This document shows, piece by piece, positions 22,576 to 28,479 of a stretch of 35,189 nt of DNA. The DNA is taken from positions 1 to 35,189 of the IMG/VR virus record IMGVR_UViG_3300042731_006720. One strand, given 5' to 3'. The stretch comes from a virus. Under the pieces are notes generated by a model. The model worked only from the letters and a program-made list of their open reading frames with translations, had not been told where the DNA came from and searched no databases. Every line of letters starts with the position of its first letter. Position 1 is the first letter of the stretch. The position numbers and the translations under genes are program-made.

Positions 22576-23472
22576 ATGAGCATCAGGCAGATCGGCGAAT
22601 GCTTCTACACGCCGACCCTCGCCCCCAACGAGCGCCTCGTCGCCATCGCCCTCGCGGACTTTGCCGACGACCACGGCCGGGCCTGGCCCAGCCTCAAGAC
22701 CATCGCGGAGAAAACCGGCTACAGCCGCCGGCAGACCCAGCGGATCGTCCACCAGCTCCAGGAGAAGGGCTACGTCGAGATCATCATCGAGGCGAACTGG
22801 AACAGGACGCCGCTCTACCAACTCCACCCCGAGAACCTCAAGACCAGGGAGGCGCCGACGGAGGCGCCGCTGCCCTTCCACGAGGACGCCCAAGAAGCCC
22901 TCGACAGACGGGGTGACAAGATGACACCCCCGGACACCGGCGACACCCCAGGGGATGACACCGGCGACCAGGAGGGGATGACACCCACGACCAGAGGGGA
23001 TGACACCGGCGACACCCAAACCGTCATAGAACCGTCAGATGAACCACCACCTGAACCGTCAGTCGCGCCGCTCCCAGCAATCGTCGAAGGCGAGGAGCAC
23101 ATCGAACGGTTCACCGACGCCACCGTTTCACGTGAAACACCACGACCCCGCAACCCCGGCTGGGACGCCCTCACAGACGTCTTCGGCTACGACCCCGAGG
23201 AGACCGGCGAACGAACCCTGTGGGGCCGCCTCGCAGCCCGAGCGAACGCCGAGCCCGACCCCGACGCCGCCGTCAAGGAACGAGCCCGCCGCATCATCGC
23301 CCAATGGGGCGTCGGGAAACTCACCCCCGCCAGCCTCAACAAATGGTGGCAACGCTTCGGCACGCCCCTCGGCGCCGCCACCGACCAAGATGCGGAAGCA
23401 ATGAGAGAAGCCCACGAGCGGGAACAACGACGCCAGCGGATGGGCGCAGCACAACTAGAGGAGGGGACATGA
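22576..23472 (+). CDS. replication initiator with winged helix; carries origin-like repeats, 298 aa
   Basis: ATG 22576 follows AGAGAAGGGATCCCC; an upstream GTG at 22516 has no ribosome site and lies inside the leader hairpin. Residues about 18-82 are a winged helix (ERLVAIALADFADDHGRAWP, TIAEKTGYSRRQTQRIVHQL, EKGYVEI), as in HTH_36 phage replication proteins. A Pro/Asp/Thr-rich linker (about 112-180) contains the iteron DNA. A helical C-terminal part (WGRLAARANAEPDPDAAVKE, then GVGKLTPASLNKWWQRFG) would bind a loader or helicase. The plan, with initiator gene containing its own origin, recalls lambda O. The next gene may be the loader. The family call is good; origin function is inferred. Confidence 0.75.
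   Translation: MSIRQIGECFYTPTLAPNERLVAIALADFADDHGRAWPSLKTIAEKTGYSRRQTQRIVHQLQEKGYVEIIIEANWNRTPLYQLHPENLKTREAPTEAPLPFHEDAQEALDRRGDKMTPPDTGDTPGDDTGDQEGMTPTTRGDDTGDTQTVIEPSDEPPPEPSVAPLPAIVEGEEHIERFTDATVSRETPRPRNPGWDALTDVFGYDPEETGERTLWGRLAARANAEPDPDAAVKERARRIIAQWGVGKLTPASLNKWWQRFGTPLGAATDQDAEAMREAHEREQRRQRMGAAQLEEGT
22951..23017 (+). repeat. iteron array: three abutting 22-23 bp direct repeats, candidate replication origin
   Basis: Copies begin at 22951, 22974 and 22996, each starting GGGGATGACACC and continuing with GGCGAC or CACGAC. Two degenerate copies precede them (GGGGTGACA at 22910-22918 and ATGACACC at 22921-22928), and GACACCGGCGAC recurs at 22933-22944. Spacing of 23 then 22 bases breaks the reading frame, so copies encode different peptides (GDDTGDQE versus GMTPTTR). 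That points to selection on DNA. Confidence 0.72.
23020..23061 (+). repeat. three ACCGTCA boxes beside the iterons
   Basis: ACCGTCA occurs at 23020-23026, 23031-23037 and 23055-23061, in a segment that is A/T-richer than the rest of the gene. It may be the easily melted part of the origin or a second set of binding boxes. Short boxes, so chance cannot be excluded. Confidence 0.45.
23125..23138 (+). promoter_or_regulatory. parS site (perfect 14-bp bacterial ParB-binding core)
   Basis: GTTTCACGTGAAAC is the palindromic core of the chromosomal parS bound by ParB/Spo0J in most bacteria. With its flanks it reads CGTTTCACGTGAAACA, 15 of 16 bases of the classical consensus. It encodes Val184-Ser-Arg-Glu-Thr188 with codons GTT, TCA and CGT, which the phage otherwise avoids. 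That suggests the DNA is what is kept. Confidence 0.75.
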
Positions 23473-23948
23473 GCCCGAACGAACTCATCAAAGTCATCGA
23501 ATACTGCGAGGACCGCTGGCCCGGAACCCGCAACTACCGCGCCGTCGAGAAAGCCGCCTGGGACTTCGCCGCCATCCCCGCCGAGGCCGTCCACCAGGCA
23601 GCACAAAACCACTTCGCCGCCGGCGAACGCAGCGCCCCAACCCTCAGCCAACTCCGAGCCGAGGGCGCCCGCATCGCCGCACAGCGAGGCCTCACCGACC
23701 CGCAGGGCACCGACTGCGACGTCCGGAAACACCACGGCGCCTGGGCCCTCGACTGGGCTCGAGACAGCCACGGCCGCACCAAGACCGACGACGCCGGCCA
23801 CCCCCTCCGGGAGGCCATGTGCGTCGACTGCGGCACGACGGTGATCCGACCCGCCAACCAGCTCCTCACCGTCGGCGAACACGAGGCGCAGCGGGAGGCC
23901 GGCCAAGAACCGCAGGGCCCGACCCTCACCGACATCGTCGCACCGTGA
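23469..23948 (+). CDS. possible helicase loader with zinc motif, 159 aa
   Basis: ATG 23469 shares ATGA with the initiator stop and has GAGGGG upstream. The N-terminal 72 residues (ELIKVIEYCEDRWPGTRNYR, AAWDFAAIPAEAVHQAAQNH, RSAPTLSQLRAEG) resemble the helical domain of phage helicase loaders such as the G40P loader. These share W-x-x-x-L/F, a helix, and a Pro-x-x-x-x-L/I segment. A second part has Cys83, His88/89 and MCVDCGTTV (Cys118, Cys121), a likely zinc site. Position directly after the initiator supports a loader role. No Walker motif is present, so it is not a DnaC-type ATPase. The identification is tentative. Confidence 0.5.
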   Translation: MSPNELIKVIEYCEDRWPGTRNYRAVEKAAWDFAAIPAEAVHQAAQNHFAAGERSAPTLSQLRAEGARIAAQRGLTDPQGTDCDVRKHHGAWALDWARDSHGRTKTDDAGHPLREAMCVDCGTTVIRPANQLLTVGEHEAQREAGQEPQGPTLTDIVAP

Positions 23949-24289
23949 CCACCCTTCCCACTCCCGACCAAGTACGAGAAGCGCTGTCATGGCAGGACTG
24001 GCACGCTGCGTTTCACATGAGTGGGCCCGATTCCGAGACAATGCTCAACATGACTCGCATCATCGCTCAGGCGTATGTCGATGGCTCCCTGGTCGCCATC
24101 CCCTGCGGAGGAAGCGGATCACTTGGGAGCGTCACCATCTCAGACGTGGACGTATTTGTGGCTGAGTTCGCTAGCCGATTATTCGACAGCAAGCGTGAAG
24201 ACCCAGACCGGGTGCTGGTGGGGAGAGCCACAACCGAACTGTTGAACATGCTCGACGACCTGGCCGCTCCCAGAGAGGAGACGAAGTGA
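23945..24289 (+). CDS. hypothetical protein of unlike composition, 114 aa
   Basis: GTG 23945 shares GTGA with the previous stop. The codons differ sharply from all neighbours: TTG, TTA, GCT, CGT, TTT, GTA, TCA and AGT are frequent, and GC content is visibly lower (by eye in the high fifties per cent against the high sixties). That indicates recent transfer from another source. The protein has two helical regions (VREALSWQDWHAAFHMSG, then TTELLNMLDDLAAP) around a Gly-rich turn (PCGGSGSLGSVTISDVDVFV). No motif was recognised. It keeps four-base overlaps on both sides, so it is built into the operon. GTTTCACATGA at 24010 resembles a parS half. Confidence 0.6.
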   Translation: MTTLPTPDQVREALSWQDWHAAFHMSGPDSETMLNMTRIIAQAYVDGSLVAIPCGGSGSLGSVTISDVDVFVAEFASRLFDSKREDPDRVLVGRATTELLNMLDDLAAPREETK

Positions 24290-24717
24290 CCGCCCGTCGC
24301 TGCGCCTACTTCCCGAACCGGCAGCACCGCTACACACACAACGGCCGCTGCCCCTGCGGCGAGGAGAGCCCCGGCGAACAAGGCAACCTCTTCGACACGC
24401 CCCGCCCCGACCCGGCCAGGAACACGACCGCCACGTCCGGCCGCCACCCGGAGACAAGCTACAAGGCGGCCGCCCAGGCCCTCCCCCGCACCGGAACGCA
24501 GCGTGCGAAGGTTCTCAAGGCTCTGATGGAAGCCTGGCCCGGCGGCCTCACCGACGAGGAGCTCCAGACCCGCACCAACATCATCCTCCAATCAGAGATC
24601 CCCGCCCGGAACAGCCTCGTCAAAGACGGTTGGGCCCGGGACAGCGGCCACCGCCGCAACACGGCAAGCGGGAACCCCGCCATCGTCTGGACCTACCGAC
24701 CGGAGAACAACACATGA
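24286..24717 (+). CDS. zinc-finger plus winged-helix DNA-binding protein, 143 aa
   Basis: GTG 24286 shares GTGA with the previous stop. Cys6, His18, Cys22 and Cys24 form a possible N-terminal zinc site (RRCAYFPNRQHRYTHNGRCP). Residues about 73-137 are a winged helix, RAKVLKALMEAWPGGLTDEE through IPARNSLVKDGWARDSGHRR and a wing ending AIVWTY. The same wHTH with ARNSLVxxGW and SGNPAIVW recurs in actinophage proteins near DNA metabolism genes. Likely a DNA-binding regulator or replication accessory; the target is not known. It overlaps the next gene by four bases. Confidence 0.68.
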   Translation: MTARRCAYFPNRQHRYTHNGRCPCGEESPGEQGNLFDTPRPDPARNTTATSGRHPETSYKAAAQALPRTGTQRAKVLKALMEAWPGGLTDEELQTRTNIILQSEIPARNSLVKDGWARDSGHRRNTASGNPAIVWTYRPENNT

Positions 24718-24965
24718 CCACCGAACCGACAGAACGAGAGTGGCTAGAGGGCACCCACCCCGACGCCGAGGACGACGCCCGACCCCACCGAATCCCACCC
24801 TTCCCCGAACCCACCCCCGCCGAGGAGGAGGACCTCGCCAAGGCGAAAGCCCGAGCCCTCGCCGCCCTCCAAGAACTCACGGACCGCCTCAACGCCGCCC
24901 TAAAAGCCCAGGACGACACCACCCGAGTCACCATCACCATCCACACCAACGAGGAGCGCCTGTGA
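24714..24965 (+). CDS. hypothetical acidic/helical protein, 83 aa
   Basis: ATG 24714 shares ATGA. The N-terminal half is acidic and Pro-rich (EWLEGTHPDAEDDARPHRIP). The second half is a long helix (EEEDLAKAKARALAALQELT, then DRLNAALKAQD) and a final strand (TRVTITIHTNEERL). No motif is recognised. It couples the winged-helix gene to the methyltransferase gene, whose GTG overlaps its stop. Confidence 0.6.
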   Translation: MTTEPTEREWLEGTHPDAEDDARPHRIPPFPEPTPAEEEDLAKAKARALAALQELTDRLNAALKAQDDTTRVTITIHTNEERL

Positions 24966-26470
24966 GCCCGACCCCGATCGTCAGCACCCGCGAGGCCCCC
25001 ATCAAAGACCTCGCACCCCACCCGCAGAACCCGAACGAGCGGGAGACCGTCGAGGACATCCGCCGGAGCCTCCGCCGCTTCGGCCTCTACCGGACCATCG
25101 CCATCCAACAGTCCACCAACCACGTCATCGTCGGCAACCACACCTTCCTCGCCGCCCGCGAGGAGGGCTGGAAAACGATCAAGGTCAACGTCCTCGACGT
25201 CGACGACGAAACCGCCCTGGCGATCATGCTCGCCGACAACCGCCTCGCCGAGGCAGGAGCCCGAGACCCCGAAACCCTCGCCGACCTCCTCAAGCGCCTC
25301 GACGCCACCGACCTCGGCCTCGAGGGCACCGGCTACACCACCGCCGACCTAGCGGAACTCCTGGGCCCCGACCGGGCCGCCACCGGCACACCCCTCACCG
25401 AAAACTTCCTCGTCCCGCCCTTCACCGTCCTCGACAGCCGCCAGGGCTACTGGAAAGCCCGGAAACAGGAGTGGATGGCCCTCGGCATCCGCAGCGAACT
25501 CGGCCGGGACCAAAACCTCGCCATGGACAGCCTCAGCGGCCGGGTGCCCGACTACTACGACCAGAAGCGCACCATCGAGGCGTACCTGGGCCGCACCATC
25601 CCCAACGCCGAGTTCGAGGAGAAGTGGCTCCGCATGCCCGAGAACGAGAGCACCATGGGCGCCAGCGGCACCAGCATCTTCGACCCGGTCCTCTGCGAGG
25701 TCGCCTACCGCTGGTTCGCCCCCGAGGAGGGCCACGTCCTCGACCCCTTCGCCGGCGGCAGCGTCCGAGGCATCACCGCCGCCCTCACCGGCCGCACCTA
25801 CACCGGCATCGACCTCGCCGGCGACCAGCTCGCCGCCAACCGGGCGCAATGGCAGGCCATCGACGCCGCCCTCATCGACGCCGGCCCCCAACCCGAATGG
25901 ATACACGGCGCCAGCCCCGACGCCATCCCCGACGAGCCCGCAGACCTCATCTTCACCTGCCCGCCGTACTTCGACCTGGAGCGGTACAGCGACCACGAGG
26001 ACGACCTGAGCAACATGACCTGGGCCCAATTCAAGAAGGCCCACGACGCCGTCATCGAGGCCAGCCTCGCCCGCCTCCGGGAGAACCGCTTCGCCGTCTG
26101 GGTCATCGCCGACGTACGCGACAAGAAGGGCAACTACCGAGGCCTCGTCGCCGAAACCATCCGCAGCTTCCAACGCCACGGAGCCCACCTCTACAACGAC
26201 GCCGTCCTCGTCACCCCCACCGGCAGCCTCGCCGTCACCGCCGGCCGCCAATTCCGAGCCAGCCGGAAGCAAGGGAAACAACACCAGAACGTCCTCGTCT
26301 TCGGCAAACCCGGCGACGACCCCCTCGGCCAGGCCGTCCACGAGGCATTCACCGAGGCCTGGACCCTCGGCCGCAACCACCAGAACGTCCTCACCTTCGT
26401 CAAAGGCGACGGCAAGAAGGCCACCGGCGACCTCGGCGACGTCGCAGTCGATACCCTGCCAGAGCTATGA
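24962..26470 (+). CDS. ParB-like domain DNA methyltransferase, 502 aa
   Basis: GTG 24962 shares GTGA with the previous stop. Residues about 10-110 are a ParB/sulfiredoxin-type domain: DLAPHPQNPNERETVEDIRR, GLYRTIAIQQ, VIVGNHTFLAAREEGW. The C-terminal part is an amino-methyltransferase: motif I at Asp261 (VLDPFAGGSVRG) and motif IV at 332-336 (TCPPY, with Cys where Ser is usual). Between lies a probable target-recognition segment. The fusion is known in phages and would modify adenine or cytosine in phage DNA, guarding against restriction. It lacks the helix-turn-helix of segregation ParB, so parS binding is not expected from this protein. Confidence 0.78.
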   Translation: MSPTPIVSTREAPIKDLAPHPQNPNERETVEDIRRSLRRFGLYRTIAIQQSTNHVIVGNHTFLAAREEGWKTIKVNVLDVDDETALAIMLADNRLAEAGARDPETLADLLKRLDATDLGLEGTGYTTADLAELLGPDRAATGTPLTENFLVPPFTVLDSRQGYWKARKQEWMALGIRSELGRDQNLAMDSLSGRVPDYYDQKRTIEAYLGRTIPNAEFEEKWLRMPENESTMGASGTSIFDPVLCEVAYRWFAPEEGHVLDPFAGGSVRGITAALTGRTYTGIDLAGDQLAANRAQWQAIDAALIDAGPQPEWIHGASPDAIPDEPADLIFTCPPYFDLERYSDHEDDLSNMTWAQFKKAHDAVIEASLARLRENRFAVWVIADVRDKKGNYRGLVAETIRSFQRHGAHLYNDAVLVTPTGSLAVTAGRQFRASRKQGKQHQNVLVFGKPGDDPLGQAVHEAFTEAWTLGRNHQNVLTFVKGDGKKATGDLGDVAVDTLPEL

Positions 26471-27009
26471 CCGGCCGCCCCACCAAATTCGACCAGCAGA
26501 CCGCCGACCTCATCGTCACGCTCGTCGAACGAGGCGTACCCCGCCACCGAGCAGCCGCCGCCGCCGGCATCAGCAAGAGCACCCTCCAACTCTGGATCAA
26601 GAAGGGCCGCGAGGAGCAGACCGTCGACCCCGACGACCACACCAAGAAACAACTCCAAGCCATCGCCAGCCAGCGGAACATCCACACCCCGAGCGGAGCC
26701 ACCAAGGCCGACATAGCCGACGCCATCAACGACAACCGCTCCCCCTTTTCGGACTTTTCGGACCGGCTCTACGCAGCAGACTCGCGGTTCTACGCCGCCG
26801 CCGTCGCCAAGATGCAGGACGTCGGAGCCGACGACTGGAGGCAATGGCAGGCCAGCATCCACCTCCGCTTTCCCGAGACCCGCCCCGGAGCAGAGGCCGC
26901 CGGCCTCACCGAGCCCGAGGACGTCGGCACCGAACACGACGCCCAACGCCAACTCGAGCGAGCCGAGGCCATCCGGGTCAAGATGCTGGGCACAGGGACC
27001 GACGGGTGA
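26467..27009 (+). CDS. putative terminase small subunit with inserted HeH/SAP-like segment, 180 aa
   Basis: ATG 26467 shares ATGA with the methyltransferase. Residues 4-47 are a terminase-type helix-turn-helix (GRPTKFDQQTADLIVTLVER, AAAAAGISKSTLQLWIKKG). A second small helical fold at about 59-88 (TKKQLQAIASQRNIHTPSGA, TKADIADAIN) reads like a HeH/SAP domain, a DNA-binding fold not usual in TerS. The C-terminal part (RLYAADSRFYAAAVAKMQDV, then DWRQWQASIHLRFPET) matches the TerS helical core. TerS recognises the pac or cos site and feeds DNA to TerL. TerL lies four genes downstream, an unusual separation. A different DNA-binding role is possible. Confidence 0.6.
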   Translation: MTGRPTKFDQQTADLIVTLVERGVPRHRAAAAAGISKSTLQLWIKKGREEQTVDPDDHTKKQLQAIASQRNIHTPSGATKADIADAINDNRSPFSDFSDRLYAADSRFYAAAVAKMQDVGADDWRQWQASIHLRFPETRPGAEAAGLTEPEDVGTEHDAQRQLERAEAIRVKMLGTGTDG

Positions 27010-27614
27010 GCCGCATCGACCACGCCGACGCCTTCCCCTGGCTCGCCGACCAGCAGCCGGGCCCCGTCGTCGTCAGCATCCCCACCGCCACCGAGGTCGG
27101 CATGAGCCCCGGCGACTGGGACGCCTGGAGCACCACCGCCGCCGAGGCCTGCCTCGCCGTCGCCACCAACGCCGAACAGCCCGCCGTATTCATCCAGACC
27201 GACCGCCTCGCCGACGGCGAATGGCACTCGTGGCCAGCCAAGATCGCCGGCATCACCGGATGGACGTTCATCTGGCACAAGATCGCCCTCACCCGGCCAC
27301 CAGACCACACCGACCTCCACCGGCCCACCTACCGCCACGTCATCGCCGCCGGCATCGGCCGGCCAGGACGCCGCACCCCCGACGTCTGGTACGACGGCCA
27401 CCGCCGCTGGGAGAACGGCACCGGCAACATCACCGCCTGGAAGGCCGCCCTCTGGCTCGCCGAGCACAGCACCGGCACCATCCTCAACCCCTTCGCCGGC
27501 AGCGGCACCCTCATCGACGCCGCAGAGGCGGAGGGCCGCCACGCCATCGGCTGCGACCTCGACCCCCAATGGGCCCGCCCCCAAACCTGCGGCCACGGCG
27601 ACACCAGCGACTAG
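27006..27614 (+). CDS. second DNA methyltransferase-like protein, 202 aa
   Basis: GTG 27006 shares GTGA with the previous stop. The C-terminal part has a clear SAM-binding motif I (NPFAGSGTLIDAAEAEGRHA at 161-180, then IGCDLDP). This is the beta-class order of amino-methyltransferases, with catalytic motif IV expected near the N-terminus. There the sequence reads VVVSIPTATEVGM instead of (D/S)PPY. Phage relatives with S-(I/L)-P-(D/T)-x-x-E at this place are known to me, and whether they methylate DNA is unclear. Residues 79-110 (SWPAKIAGITGWTFIWHKIA) look like the usual middle helices. The TAG stop contains the first bases of the next -10. Confidence 0.66.
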   Translation: MSRIDHADAFPWLADQQPGPVVVSIPTATEVGMSPGDWDAWSTTAAEACLAVATNAEQPAVFIQTDRLADGEWHSWPAKIAGITGWTFIWHKIALTRPPDHTDLHRPTYRHVIAAGIGRPGRRTPDVWYDGHRRWENGTGNITAWKAALWLAEHSTGTILNPFAGSGTLIDAAEAEGRHAIGCDLDPQWARPQTCGHGDTSD

Positions 27615-27617
27615 CAT
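27612..27617 (+). promoter_or_regulatory. TAnnnT promoter (TAGCAT) overlapping the methyltransferase stop
   Basis: TAGCAT shares its first three bases with the TAG stop. GGCGACACCAGCGACTAG before it resembles the repeated element at 7927 and 22447 with two small insertions. The leader to ATG 27655 carries CACGAGAAGGGA (27637-27648). Confidence 0.4.
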
Positions 27618-27654
27618 CCCAAGGGCAGGAGGCAGCCACGAGAAGGGAAGCACC

Positions 27655-27915
27655 ATGAGCCTCAAAGTCACACTCACCATCACCGTCACCAACCCGGACA
27701 CCGGCTGGCAGCAGCAGACCAAGGACACCGTCCTCAGCTTCGACCCCGAGGCCACCCCCGCCGACATCGCCGAACGGGCCATGCGGTTCCTCAAAGAGGA
27801 GATCGACCACCCCCGCCTCCCCCTCGACACCGAGGACACGAGCGCCCTGAGCGACGAGGAATGGGAAGCCAGCATCGACAGCGACGAGCGGGAGCCCGAG
27901 ACCGTAGGAGCATGA
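27655..27915 (+). CDS. hypothetical acidic protein, 86 aa
   Basis: ATG 27655 follows the strong CACGAGAAGGGAAGCACC box. The start is beta-prone (MSLKVTLTITVTNPDTGWQQ). A helix follows (PADIAERAMRFLKEEI). The last 30 residues are very acidic (SDEEWEASIDSDEREPETVG). No Cys, no membrane segment. Family not recognised. Its stop overlaps the nuclease gene. An acidic protein next to a nuclease and TerL could be a partner or inhibitor, but nothing shows that directly. Confidence 0.62.
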   Translation: MSLKVTLTITVTNPDTGWQQQTKDTVLSFDPEATPADIAERAMRFLKEEIDHPRLPLDTEDTSALSDEEWEASIDSDEREPETVGA

Positions 27916-28271
27916 GCACCGTGACGCCCACCCGCATCGAGGAGACCATGACCGAGGAGGCCTTCCAACGGTGGGTCGTCGACGTCGCACGCCTCTTCAA
28001 GTGGCACGTCCACCACACCCGCCCCGCCCGGACCAGGGACGGCCGGTGGATGACGCCCATCCAAGGCGACCGGGGCTACCCCGACCTCACCCTCGCCCGG
28101 AACGGCCGGATCATCTTCGCCGAGCTCAAGACCGAGAAGGGCCGGCCGACCGCCGACCAGCAGGAGTGGCTCCGAGCCCTCAAAGGGACCGCAGACGCCG
28201 CACCGGGCCTCCCCGAGGTCTACGTTTGGCGGCCGCACGACCGAACGGACATAGAGCGCCTCCTCCGGTGA
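27912..28271 (+). CDS. VRR-NUC domain nuclease, 119 aa
   Basis: ATG 27912 shares ATGA with the previous stop; a second ATG at 27948 after GAGGAG would remove 12 residues. The active-site pattern of the VRR-NUC branch of PD-(D/E)xK nucleases is plain: Glu15 in the first helix, GYPDLTL with Asp58, IIFAELKTEKG with Glu71 and Lys73, and Gln83/Gln84 in the following helix. The C-terminal YVWRPHD strand completes the fold. Single-domain members resolve or nick branched DNA in phages. Two genes before TerL, it may remove junctions before packaging. It is complete and all catalytic residues are present. Confidence 0.85.
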   Translation: MSTVTPTRIEETMTEEAFQRWVVDVARLFKWHVHHTRPARTRDGRWMTPIQGDRGYPDLTLARNGRIIFAELKTEKGRPTADQQEWLRALKGTADAAPGLPEVYVWRPHDRTDIERLLR

Positions 28272-28474
28272 TCCGCCGGGCCCGCATCCACACCCGCCGC
28301 CTCTGGCGCCGCCTGTGGGCCCGCTACGACGTCGAACGATGCGCCCACGCCAACTACGCCGGGAGGACGTGGCCGATGTTCTGCGACCGTCCTAAAGGCC
28401 ACGGCGGACTCCACAAGGACGCCGGCAGCGGCGTCATGTGGGGCCCGAACGCCGGCATCGAACGCAAGGACTGA
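28268..28474 (+). CDS. small basic Cys/His protein, 68 aa
   Basis: GTG 28268 shares GTGA with the nuclease stop. The first 20 residues are strongly basic (VIRRARIHTRRLWRRLWARY). Cys25, Cys39, His45 and His49 (FCDRPKGHGGLHKDA) are spaced like a zinc site. The Cys-Asp...Gly-His-Gly-Gly-His pattern is familiar from short actinophage proteins of unknown role. Nothing more can be said; nucleic-acid binding is plausible from charge. Confidence 0.62.
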   Translation: MIRRARIHTRRLWRRLWARYDVERCAHANYAGRTWPMFCDRPKGHGGLHKDAGSGVMWGPNAGIERKD

Positions 28475-28479
28475 ACCCG

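Noticed and set aside
24962-25300. The ParB-like domain of the methyltransferase as the partner of the parS site
   Set aside because: The gene has only the ParB/sulfiredoxin-type fold and lacks the helix-turn-helix and dimerisation parts that read parS; this fold is common in phage methyltransferases unrelated to segregation.
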